Shown: piece by piece, positions 33,035 to 43,718 of the stretch
Layout of the letters: the number at the start of each line of letters is the position of its first letter
How positions within the stretch are numbered: the first letter of the stretch is position 1
Source: Fomes fomentarius
Taxonomy: Eukaryota > Basidiomycota > Agaricomycetes > Polyporales > Polyporaceae
Direction of reading: 5' to 3'
Length of the DNA: 64,000 bases
Assembly (NCBI GenBank): GCA_022606135.1
Contig: JABYQN010000006.1
Location: forward strand, 2,480,001 to 2,544,000
Program-made: the position numbers and the translations under genes
Notes under the pieces: model-generated
What the model saw: only the letters and a program-made list of their open reading frames with translations
Databases searched by the model: none
Told to the model about the DNA's origin: nothing

Positions 33035-34236
33035 CTAATCACAGTATGGATCAGGATGGTCCCACATACCCGTACGGCCATTCTGCAGGTAATCCTCATT
33101 AAGTCTACTGGACGCTGTAACAGAGTCGAAATAGGTCACCAACATTATCGACGCAAATCGTAGGGTGGTCATAGTGTATGCCGTGGATCGTAGCTGTTGC
33201 TGTACTGCACATTCGGTCCCAATCATCGCCGTGATGAAGGTTCATGAGTCGGGCTGAATATCTCTGGAGAAGACTTTCAAGTTGAGGGCGTAATTCAATA
33301 TCACGGGGACCAACGCGAGTGGACTCACTCTCATTCCTGTTTGACCGGCGCTACAGCCCTAAAGGATACCCCTTCATAAACAATCATGTCAACGTTCGAC
33401 AACTTAACCTACCACGTTGGATAGCTGATCCCAATATATTTTACACTGGGGATCCTCGATGAACCATGTTGCCAATGTGTCTCCCCCTGCCAAGAGGACC
33501 AATTAGCCCTCAGTCCGAATTCCGGTCTGTCGAATCTCCTACCCTCAATCAATATCGGCATGTCCATACATACTTCCAGCCAATTGAGGTCCCCCGGAAT
33601 GTCGTATAGGCGGGCACTGTAGGATCTTTTCCCGGCCTCATAGCACCCCCCGTTCTTCCACGGGTCGGACCACCACACGCCCTGTCGCCTGCGCATAACT
33701 TCCTTCCTATGGCGTTCTTCCTCTCCACGTTGACATTCCCATTCTGCCAGCTCGTTAGCATGTTCCGCACGTCCAACATTCCGCACGCGCTCCCATTCCT
33801 GGCGCTCCGCCTCGACTTCCTTCTTCCACGATTCGCGGTCGCGCACGCGCCCCTCGCGCTCGACGTCCCAGAGACGGAGCTCACGGGAGTGATTCGACCG
33901 CTCTTGCTCCCACCTCTGAACCTCGATGGCGTGCTCGTTTTTCTCACGCAGCCATTGACGTCGGATATCGGCCTTCTCGGACGCGGGGACGTCGTCGGCA
34001 AGCGTGGGGAGGACGCCGGCGGTCTGCAAGACCAACAGGCTGAAGATGATCACGAAGACTACTACGCCCCTTTGACAGAGGACTGCACACCGACGGCGGA
34101 CACTAGCGCAGTCACCCATGCATGGTCTGAATAAGGGCAAGGCCTCGTGGTTTGCAGGGCGAGAGTTGTAGCTGGGCGGCGGGGACGGTGAGCTGGAGGT
34201 TGTGTAGCTGCGGTAGGGCCCTTGTCGTGGATTCAT
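33035..34236 (-). pseudogene. Tandem orphan membrane protein, copy 1 (probably damaged)
   Basis: First of three related genes. The start MNPRQGPYRSYTTSSSPSPP leads into a TM helix (VVVFVIIFSLLVLQTAGVLP). The family signature is DDVPASEKADIRRQW, followed by a long charged coiled coil rich in W and E (for example RSNHSRELRLWDVEREGRVR). A Cys/Trp ectodomain follows: GGCYEAGKRSYSARLYDIPG DLNWLEVCMDMPILIEGR. In copies 2 and 3 the next residues are a PDxC motif and then a splice donor. Here the sequence reads RPEFGLRANWSS, a CTAAT branch-like site and CAG acceptor remain but the donor is missing, and the next conserved block (ATWFIEDPQCKIYWDQL) lies in another frame. Downstream exons are still recognisable: GCSAGQTGMR, DDWDRMCSTATATIHG, and the end GMWDHPDPYCD at 33035. 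The damage appears to be a small deletion over an exon-intron border near 33490-33520. Function unknown. Confidence 0.6.
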
Positions 34237-34713
34237 CGATCCCGATGAGTGAACGCTTGGAGTGACTGAAAACAGGCTGTGCGCACTGCTAATAAAGTCG
34301 TTTCAGTGTTGTTGCAATTGCATGATGTCCGGTCTTTACTGTTGAGACCCACCGTGGTTGTATGTTATGAGCGAGACCTCGCCGTGAAAATGGGAGGACG
34401 AAAGCGAGGGCATGTACGTACTCCCACAATAAAGCTTATATGCATGTGAGTTCAGAGGGCGCCCGGCTGCAGCCGACTAGATTCAGGCCTTACGCAACTT
34501 TCGAACAAGTACTGTCCAGGTTCCCTCACGCGTAAGCGAACCATATAGTGAATTTGACCAACCGACCAACAATAATTGCAACGTACACATGAACACAAGC
34601 GCTACACTGCAACAAGATCAGGATCCGGGTTGACGCAAACAGACACCATGCAGCATCGTACAAACAAGGACGACGTGACGACTGGAGAGGCCAGTCGTTG
34701 TTCAATGTTTACA
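34237..34713. other. Intergenic between tandem copies 1 and 2
   Basis: 477 bp with the copy 1 promoter and copy 2 downstream sequence. A TATAAG-like element on the minus strand at about 34433-34440 is roughly 200 bp from the copy 1 start, so its role is doubtful. No gene seen. Confidence 0.4.
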
Positions 34714-35904
34714 TCAATTGTGCATTCCTTCAGTACTCCTTATAGGGACGTCCCAGATTCCGTAAATGCCAAAGATACTCTGAGGTCATATGTTAGGTAG
34801 CGCAGGAATGGTAACAACTGAGCCGACATACCCGATTCTCACAGTTGGTAGGAATGTCGTATGTCTGGCCGTGGATTGTAGTGGGGGTAGTAGCACACAT
34901 CTTCTCCCAACTGTCACCATGCTGGATTCCCATCAACTGGGACTCGAAACACTTCAAGAGTATCGAACACAAGGAGTTCTGCACGTTATACATTGTGCAT
35001 CTTACCGTCATTCCTTTCTTCCCCGGAGTATGACCCTAGACATCGCTCAGGTCAATTCACGGTATACGACTCGTGATTTGAAATGCACCTTATCAATGAA
35101 AGGGCCCCAATAGGGAGTGCAGGAGGGCTCATCGTAGTTGACGTACCAGGCACCCCAGACTTGTCCATGTTGCTATCAGTGAATGCGTCAGAAGTGACCG
35201 TCTCTCCGAGTCGAAGGTACTAATGTACTCACATCACGTTTGCACTGGTCAGGCTTGTCGATAACCCGTCCATGGACAGTGATTGGCATGTTGGCGCAGA
35301 TATTGAGATCCTTGAGCTGAGCACGGTATATGCGGGTACCATACTCCATGCAGCCTGAATCGCCGATAGGCACAGTCCAATTGGGACCTAGGCGTTCAAC
35401 CTCCTTGTGCCGCCGCTCTTCATCACGTCTCATTTCCTCCCACTTCTTTTCCTCCTCCCGCCATTCGGCGCGCTTGTGCTCCCAGCCACGCACCTCCTCC
35501 TCGTACGAGGCACGGTTGTGATCCCATTGACGAACGAGGAATTCATGTGCCTTGGTTTCCTCCTTCCACTGACGGCGCATCGCCCATTTCTCATCAGCAG
35601 GGACGTCGTCGGCGAAGGATGCCACCCATCCTAGGTTCTGTAAGATGAGAAGAGCGAATAGAAGGCCGGATAGGGTGGTGAGAAGGATACATCCGACCGG
35701 AGAGGCACGGTAACGGGGCGGCGGCGATGATTCTGGCTTCCAGAGCATGGGCGTTGTCTCGCTCTGCCTATGCACTGCGTACATCCTGGGCACAATGTGA
35801 GAGTTTGCCAAATTCAAGACATGAGCCAAGCAGGCGCACCGAGAATCGCAGTCGCTGTGGTCACTAGGAGGAGGCTGTTTGTTGTATTCTGGCTGAGCGT
35901 GCAT
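34714..35904 (-). CDS. Tandem orphan membrane protein, copy 2 (apparently intact)
   Basis: Most complete member of the family. Exon 1 (MHAQPEYNKQPPPSDHSD) splices through a GTGCGC donor to RQSETTPMLWKPESSPPPRY; copy 3 has an equivalent intron at the same place. Then a TM helix (GCILLTTLSGLLFALLILQN) leads to the signature ADDVPADEKWAMRRQWKEET and a coiled coil of about 75 residues (YEEEVRGWEHKRAEWREEEK). The ectodomain has GCMEYGTRIYRAQL, NICANMPITVHGR and PDQCKRD. Later exons read QHGQVWGAWYVNYDEPSCTP, then SWEKMCATTPTTIHGQTYDI with PTNCENR, then SIFGIYGIWDVPIRS. All junctions keep frame with GT-AG introns. Conserved cysteines suggest a disulfide-bonded, extracytosolic domain of a single-pass type II protein. 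No known function; the family seems restricted to Agaricomycetes as far as I can recall. Confidence 0.7.
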
Positions 35905-36441
35905 ACTGACTTGTTTATCGCTGAGAGGCGGAGCAGCAAAGTGGGAGCTACGGTAGATCAGGCCATCCAGTGTGCTTTAGGTTCAATCTTCGGCGGTGAG
36001 AGTGGCACTCAGACTCTTCTATGAAGCCTTATTGATATCAGACGTCGGGAGTCCTATGTATGTCGTTCTGGCCAGAGAGTGGCAGTGACATTCAAGATCA
36101 AGATGCAAAACCCATACTGTATGTTGGGAGATGTGACCACTACACCATCTCGCTGATGGGAGTGTCTGAGTGCGAATTCTATGTCAACTCTTGCCAGACT
36201 CCCAGGACCAGTGACATATCGGCTACTACCTCCTGACTGGCTGGCAGATACAAGTTCCGTCCGCTCTTCCGTGGGTATTTGTGTCCGTGAGTGGGCACAG
36301 GGCAGACCTTATATATATATATATACTACTATCTATCTACTGGTCATGAATCATTACTTAGCGTTGACGCTCCATACTCATATCTTCCTCGCCCGAGTCT
36401 AGCAGGCCTCTTTTCGCAGCCATTTCAGCAACATCCACAAC
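35905..36441. other. Intergenic: promoters of copy 2 (minus) and GST (plus)
   Basis: 537 bp between divergent starts. It contains the TA repeat listed separately. The rest shows no coding signal. Confidence 0.45.
36308..36331 (+). repeat. Short (TA)n tract, possible TATA region of the GST gene
   Basis: An alternating TA run (about eight dinucleotides) about 115-130 bp before the GST start codon at 36442. It is the only strong TATA-like sequence in this promoter, and could be either a microsatellite or the core TATA element. Confidence 0.45.
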
Positions 36442-37321
36442 ATGCCAGAGCCGATTGTGTTCTACGATATTCCTGGCAATGCCGCCAAGGACAAGGCATG
36501 GTCGCCAAACACCTGGAAGACCAGGTAAGCATAGATAGCATTCAAGTTGCACATCGTCAGCTGCAGTGCAGTGTGTGAAGTCTACGTCTACCTGTTAACG
36601 TTGTCCCTCGCGCAGGTACTACCTGAACATCAGAGGCATCCCATACGAGACCGTCTGGGTCGAGTACCCGGACATTGCCCCGCTCTGCAAGAAGATCGGC
36701 GCGACCTACACGTCCACGAATGCAGACGGCGCGCCGCACTACACCCTTCCCACCATCTACGACCCCAACACCAAGACCGCCGTCTCAGAGTCCGCCGCGA
36801 TCGCGCGGTACCTCGACAAGACGTACCCCGCCGTCGGACCCGTGCTCATCCCGAAGGAGACGGACGCGCTACACGAGGCGTTCACGCAGGCGTTCCGCGA
36901 CGCCTTCGTGGCAGACGTGCTCCAGATCGGCCTGCCGCCGACGTGCGCGCAGCTCAACCCCCGGAGCGAGGCGTACTTCCGCCGCACGCGCGAGGCCATG
37001 TTTAACGCGAAGATGGAGGCATTCTCGCCCGCGGGGAGCGAGAAGCGCGCGAAGCACTGGAAGGGCCTGCAGGATGCCTTGCATCTGTTCAAGGGCTGGC
37101 TCTCGGCGGATGGAGAGGAGAAGCTGTTCTTTATGGGCGACAGGATCTCGTATGCCGACGTCACGATCGCGTCGTTCTTGCAGTGGTTGAAGCGCCTCTT
37201 GGGAGAGGCCAGCGAGGAGTGCAGGGAGATCACACAGTGGGATGGCGGGCATTGGGCCAGACTTATGCAAGAGTTCAAGAAGTACGATGCAGTAGACGTG
37301 GGCAGCAGTCTGGAGTTGTGA
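36442..37321 (+). CDS. Glutathione S-transferase, GSTFuA / beta-etherase-like
   Basis: Cytosolic GST of the fungal FuA type, a class expanded in wood-decay basidiomycetes and linked to handling of lignin- or wood-extractive-derived compounds. Two exons: MPEPIVFYDIPGNAAKDKAW SPNTWKT, then (after the intron 36528-36615) RYYLNIRGIPYETVWVEYPD and IAPLCKKIGA. The thioredoxin-fold N-terminal domain contains YTLPTIYDPN (cis-Pro loop) and AVSESAAIARYLDKTYP (the ES glutathione-binding pair). The all-alpha C-terminal domain reads FFMGDRISYADVTIASFLQW with the usual N-capping Asp. About 260 residues, the expected length. SPNTWKTR at the active-site loop carries a serine, typical of FuA. It lies on the opposite strand between copies 2 and 3 of the orphan family. 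No damage is seen. Confidence 0.92.
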
Positions 37322-37494
37322 GCGTACAAAACAGTCATATTAGTTGATGGAAAGTTCTACATTGTAATGGCAGTTACGTTGCTTCATCGTCAAGCAGCGA
37401 TCAACCTGATATCCTCAGTGTGTGCAAGTCATGGATAGCGGCTCCTGAGTCTCCGCGAGTCAACGCCCTTGTGATGAATCGTGTTCCACCGTGT

Positions 37495-38549
37495 TTAGCA
37501 TCGTGTGGTCGGGATGTCCCAGATACCGAACATGCCGAAGAACCCCTGGGTCATAGATAAATGCGGATGCACAAGGCGCAGAGGAATGACCACAGGTTGA
37601 CATACCTGATTGTCGCATGTGGTAGGAGAAACGAAGTCCTGCTCAAAGACGGTGGCCGGTGTTGTGGCACACATGTTCTCCCAGTCATCGTCCGCCTTGA
37701 GGCCCGCCAAACGGCCTTGGTAACGCTGCAAGAGAGTGACCGTATCTTACGTTAGGATCACGCACGACGTATGTCGTTAGTGTCAAATCGTACCACTATC
37801 CCACGTTTTCCCGGTGCACATCCCTGATCATCGTTCAAGTAAGCACACATGAACACTGACCGAAAGACGCACCATGCGGGTGATATGCTCCCAGTAAGGG
37901 ACACAGGACGGTTCTTTGAACGTGACCGACCAGTTGCCCCAAACTCGATCTTGGTCCTGTATAGATTATGAGCATTGCGTTGAGTATGTAGTACGCCTCG
38001 GAGATCGCATCTGTGCACCCACATCTCGGTAGCAACCATCAGGTCTGTCAATGGGACGTCCGTGTATCGTTATTGGCATGTCAGAGCAGACTTCGAGCCA
38101 CGGGAGGTTATACGGGATGTCCTTGAGGTGGGCTCGGTAACGGCGAGTACCAAACGCGATGCAACCGGGATCGACAATAGGTTCCATCCAGTAGACGCCC
38201 TCACGCCTGGGCTTTCTGCTCAGCTCTCCACTGTCGGCGCATCGCACGTTTCTCCGAGGCTGGGACGTCGTCGAGGAGGCACGAGATGAGGCCGAGGTTC
38301 TGGCCGATAACAAGTATGGCGAAGAGACAGCCGAGGATGATAAAGATGATCTGGCGGGCAATAGGGACCCGGGGACGCTTCGGGAGTAGAGTGGCTGTCT
38401 CGGTGTCCCTTTCGTTGTTCCTGCTACGAAATCAGTGAATGGTATGCGATGGTGGCGCTCTGATAGTAGACAACGCACACATACGCGTCGTGGCTATGGT
38501 AAGTTGGAGGAAGCTGAGGGTACAAGCTACTGCTGTAGTTGAGGGACAT
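37495..38549 (-). pseudogene. Tandem orphan membrane protein, copy 3 (coiled coil lost, frame broken)
   Basis: Third family member. Exon 1 MSLNYSSSLYPQLPPTYHSH joins via an intron to RNNERDTETATLLPKRPRVP. The TM helix is IIFIILGCLFAILVIGQNLG, followed by the signature DDVPASEKRAMRRQWRAEQK. Immediately afterwards this frame meets a stop (38201-38203). In the +1 frame the sequence resumes as PRREGVYWMEPIVDPGCIAF GTRRYRAHLKDIPYN, corresponding to the point after the coiled coil in copies 1 and 2. So about 75 residues of coiled coil are missing and the frame is shifted. Downstream conserved blocks remain: EVCSDMPITIHGRPIDRPDG, RVWGNWSVTFKEPSCVPYWE, DQGCAPGKRG, DWENMCATTPATVF, GFFGMFGIWDIPTTRC. 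Recent loss is likely because these blocks have not decayed. A hidden intron cannot be excluded but would remove conserved Cys and Tyr residues. Confidence 0.6.
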
Positions 38550-39096
38550 CTTATGAAGTCTGTATCGGCACTAGATGCAGCGAGTTGTGGAAGGTGTGGA
38601 GCAGAGGGTCCTGGTTCGAGTGTCGCTGCGGTAGTTTACATATGGGCATGAAAACGTCAACTTAAGCTCAAGGTTCTGCCAGCATGGGCTTCGGCAGAGC
38701 GCTGCCAGTGTCTGTGACTACGCTGTCGAAGAGGAACTTGATCCCTGGGAGGAGCGGTGAGCAGCAATTGTTACGGTTGACGATGGCTATACTGCATCGT
38801 ACGTTGCATGTTCTGCTCGGTCTGTGCGCGATGATGAGATGAGAGACGAGGAAGAGCCAAACGCGAGTTGATAACAGATCTCAGATCTTGGGCCAAGTGT
38901 GATCGGGCGCATGTGGGGATATCTAAGCGCGCAATAGATAGGTATAGAACTCGACGCTCACTGGCCTCAGGTTGCACCCCGAACCGACTCTCTCTCTTCC
39001 TCTTCTGTATTCTCTACCACCGTGATTCTGAAGGGACGGTTACCTGCGATATCGGATATGATATCCGTTGCTCCTCCACCCTCGATTTGCCTCGTC
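38550..39096. other. Intergenic: promoters of copy 3 and the 2OG oxygenase
   Basis: 547 bp between divergent starts. A plus-strand open frame (38868-39263) runs into the oxygenase signal region but in another reading frame and is not supported. No clear TATA box. Confidence 0.4.
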
Positions 39097-40389
39097 ATGC
39101 GACGCATGTTGCTTGCCCGGAATGTTCAGGCGTCGCGTGCGGTGTGCTCAAGGAGGACTTACGCGACCCATGCAGAGGTGTGTTATCCATGAATACCCTT
39201 CTTTGCATCATTTTGACGCACACATCGACAGGATACCTTCCGCATCCCCATCATCGACTTTAGCAAGTATCGGGACGCGGTCACTGCGGCGGAAAAGGAG
39301 CAAACAGCACAAGACGTTGTCCGGGGCTTCACCGACGTTGGCTTCATCTACCTCAAGAACCACGGTATTCCCGAAGAGACTGTCCAGAGGACGTTTCAGA
39401 AGGCATGTCGTTCGATCCTCACCTTGAATACATGCCGACGTGAATAGGCTACTAGAGTGCCGAGTTCTTCAAGCTCCCCATAGAGAAGAAGTCCGAACTG
39501 GCATGGCGTGATCCGCGCGCAAACCGTGGCTTTGTTCAAGTCGGCCGCGAACGGGTGACCCAGTCCGCGGACGCGGAAGAGATCAAGCAGCTGCGCGAGC
39601 AGGCTCCGGATTATAAGGAGTCGATGGAGATCGGTCGGGACTGGGACAAGACACACAAGAACTACTGGCCGCAAGAGTCTGATGCACCGGCTTTCAAGCG
39701 AACTATACTTGACTTCTTCCAGACCTGTCATGAGCTGCACGTCCTTGTCATGCGCTCCATTGCGCTTGGCTTGCGTTTGGAAGAGAACTTCTTCGACAGC
39801 AAGATCCACGAGCAGTATCACAATTTGCGCTTACTGTCGTATCCTCCTATCAAGACTCAGCTTTTGCGAGGAGACGGACAAGCACGTGCAGGCGCCCATT
39901 CCGATTATGGTACTTTGACTTTGCTGTTCCAAGATTCGGTAAGTTGTTCAGCACTGTATCGCGCAAAGTGTATACTCAGAGACTGCAGGTTGGCGGTCTT
40001 GAGGTCCAGAATCCTCGCACCGGACAGTTCCAGCCTGCTACGCCAATCGTCAGTTTTCGTTCTCTCACTCGTTTTCCCCAAGCATCCGTTGCTCACCTTG
40101 ACGGCAGCCTGGTACGATTGTCGTGAACGCTGGCGATCTTCTCGCACGCTGGAGTAACGACGTCCTTCGCTCGACCCTTCACCGGGTGGTAGCTCCTCCG
40201 GCGAAAGCCATTAGTGAGACCGAAGGCATCACCCCTGCACGGCAGTCGATTGCGTTCTTCTGCAACCCCAATCAGGGCGCGGAGATCTCATGTTTGCCAA
40301 CGTGCTTACTACCCGGAGCGAAGCCCAAGTATCCCCCAGTGACGACTGAGGATTATATTGTTGGGAGACTTAAGGCGACATATCTGTAA
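39097..40389 (+). CDS. Isopenicillin-N-synthase-like 2OG-Fe(II) dioxygenase
   Basis: Non-heme iron oxygenase of the IPNS / DIOX_N superfamily; such fungal enzymes use 2-oxoglutarate and O2 on unknown small molecules. The inferred first exon MRRMLLARNVQASRAVCSRR TYATHAE looks like a mitochondrial targeting peptide (many Arg, no acid before the end). It splices to DTFRIPIIDFSKYRDAV, the DIOX_N start. DIOX_N continues FTDVGFIYLKNHGIPEETVQ and RANRGFVQVGRE. The jelly-roll core contains the HxD iron ligands in GAHSDYGTLTLLFQD, VGGLEVQNPRTGQF, the distal His in STLHRVV and the RxS 2OG-binding motif in RQSIAFFCNPN. Four introns. All ligands are present. It is not flanked by NRPS or other biosynthetic genes, so secondary metabolism is not indicated here. 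Confidence 0.88.
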
Positions 40390-40669
40390 AGCCTGACAAG
40401 TAAGAGCATATTTAGGGTCTCGTGGATCTAGGTTGTAGTACTATCTTGGAATGTGAATCATACACATGCCTTGCATGGAACACTGGCAAACGCTGTTCGA
40501 GTCGGCATATACCGGCCTGAGTATCGAGTACTTATACGTAGCACCGCCACCTGTGAGCAACTTCATACCTACGTCACGCTACCATGCCTTTGGTGCTCTC
40601 AAACAGCATACATACAATTCTGGCTTAGGTTCAAAGTCGCAACGTGACTAGTCTTTCTGTCTCGCCAAT

Positions 40670-42202
40670 ATGGCAACCCATATGAGCACCATTGTGTCAC
40701 GAAAGACTGCAGACATCCTCACCCACATCTCACAACTCCGCACTTCTCTCTTACATCGCCCTCTGCTCTACACGATATCCGTCTCTCAGCAAACAAACAG
40801 TGCGGACCTGTCCCAACTGGTGTCCTCCATCAAGTCTCTGTCTAGCAATTCCGTCGGGTGTCTGTCGGCACCCATACCCTCTGTACGCTCGGCGTGGCAG
40901 CAGTACACTGCGGTATCTGTGGCTTCGTTTGACGAACAGCATGCGACGCTCTTCCGGAGCACAATCCCTGGGCGGAAGGCTGTACAGGTCGGGAGATGGC
41001 ATGCACTTCGTCAAAAGGACGAGCAGGCCGACACGAGGGACTATAGCCAGAACATCGACTGGGAGGGTGCACTGTCAAAGTCATATGACAGCGACGCCTT
41101 GCCCCCAGCCCTACAAGACTTGCCGTACGTGCATGCGTTGCCTTAAACATGTACAATACTAATGCACGAATACGACAGTGTCGATGATGTAGACAGTATT
41201 GTCTATCTCAGTGACAACGCACCCGAGGGCTTGAATAGCGCCCTCTCGAAGTTCTCTTCCGCATCGAAGGTATTTATCCCTTGACAGCAGCTTCAGGCGG
41301 CGGCTCACACACAGTCGCAAAGCTAGGACTCATCGCGACCTCGACGCCATTCGTGACGGGACGGCCTCATTCATTGTTTCACGGCGACAGCGTCTACTCC
41401 GATGGCGCTGTCGGCGTATGCCTTTCTTCGCCAGTACGCTCGACACCACAGAGCGAATTTCCGGGCCTTGAGGCTATCACGCGGCCAATGATAGTGACCA
41501 GGTATGTGCAACCCCACCCCATACGTTGAACGACCATGCTGACCGAACTCTGACGCGCAGCACTGAAGGCAACCTCGTAAACGCACTAGACAACGCCAAT
41601 CCATCTCGACTGCTATTGCACGCAATTCAAAACCATCCCTCGGTTGTGTCCTCGGTGAAGGATATCTCGAAAGATTTGCGGCTGTACCTGGGCACATTGA
41701 GGCAACAAGACGGCGCACAGCAGGTCAGTCCAGCGGGACGGATTGTGACTCGTATTGATCAATATGCATTGTAGCTGGACCAGGTGTTTCACATCATGTC
41801 CGGGGATCCGTCGCGGGGCTCAATCGCCCTCGATACCAACATAGCACCTCAAGAAGGGACTCTGGTCCAGGTAATCTACTCAAATTTTTGTATCTCCTTG
41901 GATTTAACCTAGCGCTACAGATCTTCCTCTCGCCTTCGTCAGTGAACCCAGACGTCTTGGGAGAAGTGCAAAAGCACCTGCCTGAACGTCACAGTCTGAC
42001 CTTCACCTCAACGTCCCTTGACGACCTGGAAGCCCTTTCTTCTTCCTCCGCCACTACAGAGGGACCGGATACGGTTGTTCTCCCTAATATCTTCCTTGCC
42101 GCGTCGGAGAATGGGTGCATTGTTAGCCGGAGGCTGTCGGACGAGAAGAGTGAACGTCCCTGGAAGTGTGTGGTTCCTGGGAGCTTGCTAGGTCTACAAT
42201 GA
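40670..42202 (+). CDS. FIST-domain protein (FBXO22-like sensor domain)
   Basis: Protein with FIST N- and C-terminal domains, proposed as ligand-binding sensory modules in bacteria and present in human FBXO22. The start MATHMSTIVSRKTADILTHI lacks an F-box. Key match: LGLIATSTPFVTGRPHSLFH followed by DSVYSDGAVGVCL, the conserved TGRPxxLF...SGAVGLAL-type core of FIST_N. Other segments include SVGCLSAPIPSV, LEAITRPMIVT and NPSRLLLHAIQN. The FIST_C part contains SALDTNIAPQEGTLVQ-like text and IFLSPSSVNPDVLG, ending CVVPGSLLGLQ. About 430 residues in six exons; introns are near 41126-41178, 41272-41321, 41502-41560, 41724-41773 and 41870-41919. No E3 partner domain is attached. Function in fungi is unknown. 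Confidence 0.72.
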
Positions 42203-42467
42203 TAGAAACACAACACATAGCTTATGTATTGCACTAGTCTCCATGGTGCATACACTCCTTTCCCGTCATGCGACCTCCATGCTGGCGTGAGCGAACATAC
42301 ATTACCATCCTGGACACTTCCAAACAAGGAAAGTATAGAGGTTTCCGACTAGCACAAGCGTCTAAGTGCTCATCTAATTCCGCTGCCACTTGCTACTGCG
42401 CTGCGCAGATTCTCTTGACCACTGACTACATATACAACCTGCTGTTCATAACCGCCTCGAAGACATC

Positions 42468-43497
42468 ATGAATCGCATATTTGGCTCGTCATCCAGCAAG
42501 AAGCCCCGTCCAACTCTTCAGGATGCCATCTCCTCGGTCGGTGGTCCCAGTCTAGCCACAATAGCACATCGCAGGACGCTCATGCGTTCATCCGGACATC
42601 CTAGACAGATGCGCGAATGGGTTCTATTGAGGTGAAGATTAAGAAGCTGGACGGCGAGCTCGCGCGATACAAGGAGCAGATGAGCAGGCTTCGAAATGGT
42701 CCTGGCAAGGTGCGTCCCACATCACCCGCAGTGCATCACCCACTGTTATGTCTTATACTGCTCCTCTATTTACCTCTGTCGCCTCTATATATATACCACC
42801 CCAAACTGCAATGTTCCGCACAACGCCCAACAAACAACATGAATGCAGAACGCCATCCAGGAACGTGCTCTGCGGACGTTGAAGCAGAAGCGGATGTACG
42901 AGTCGCAGCTCGCACAGCTCACCCAGCAAACGTTCAATATGGAGAGTGCTTCGCTCGCGACGGAGAACCTCCGGAATACGATGGCGACTGTCGACGCGAT
43001 GAAGCAGGCGAACAAGGAGCTGCGCAAGCAGTACGGGAAGCTCGACATCGACAAGATCGAGGTGCGTAGTCGCTAGGCGCAGTCTCAGAGGGAGCACGCA
43101 AGAGTTGACAGTTGAGACGGGAATACGCGGTTAGGCCGTACACTACGACATGGAGGATCTACTGGAGCAGGCGAACGAGATACAGGACGCGCTTGGACGG
43201 TCGTATGCTGTTCCGGACGAGATCGACGAGGCGGATCTACAAGCTGGTGAGTGATTTCCTGTTTCATGGTACACCATAACCTCAGTGTTGGATCCCAGAA
43301 TTGGACGCCCTCGAACTGGACGTGGAAGAGGAAGGCCCGTCATACCTGAGCGACCTAAGCAAAGTACCAGACTTTGTGGACGAGCCACCTGTGGAAGTAT
43401 CCGAGGTAATGAAACTCCCGTTGATTGTGTGCTATCCTTTGCGCTGAGCCCAATTCAGACCCCAGAACAGAAGGAGGCAGTCAAGACATCAGTGTAG
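42468..43497 (+). CDS. VPS60: ESCRT-III accessory subunit Vps60 / CHMP5
   Basis: Snf7-family ESCRT-III protein. Vps60/CHMP5 binds Vta1 and stimulates Vps4, acting late in multivesicular-body sorting. Exons give MNRIFGSSSSKKPRPTLQDA, then a segment starting at GSIEVKIKKLDGELARYKEQ MSRLRNGPGK, then NAIQERALRTLKQKRMYESQ LAQLTQQTFNMESA, then TMATVDAMKQANKELRKQYG KLDIDKIE. The remainder is MEDLLEQANEIQDALGRSYA and EADLQAELDALELDVEEE. These are diagnostic of Vps60 (RNRxFG-type N-terminus, helix order, DALGRSY). The final exon is TPEQKEAVKTSV. Four introns, one of which carries a short (TA)n tract near 42785. About 230 residues, the expected length. Confidence 0.94.
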
Positions 43498-43718
43498 ATT
43501 GCTCATGGACAATCTACGTAATTCACGAGTTGATTGATCTTTGTAACATTATCGGGTATACCGTCATCATGAGGAGGATTGGACAATATTGTCACGTTCA
43601 CCGCGGTGAAGCGAAGGGTCTGATCTTCGCCACATACGGACAAACATCTTGCTGTACTTCGAGTGAAGATATGTATTTAAGCAAACTGACAGGCACCTGC
43701 AATGCGCGTGCAGTGGTA

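Noticed and set aside
42783..42800. (TA)n in the Vps60 gene as a promoter TATA box
   Set aside because: It lies inside an intron of Vps60, not upstream of any start.
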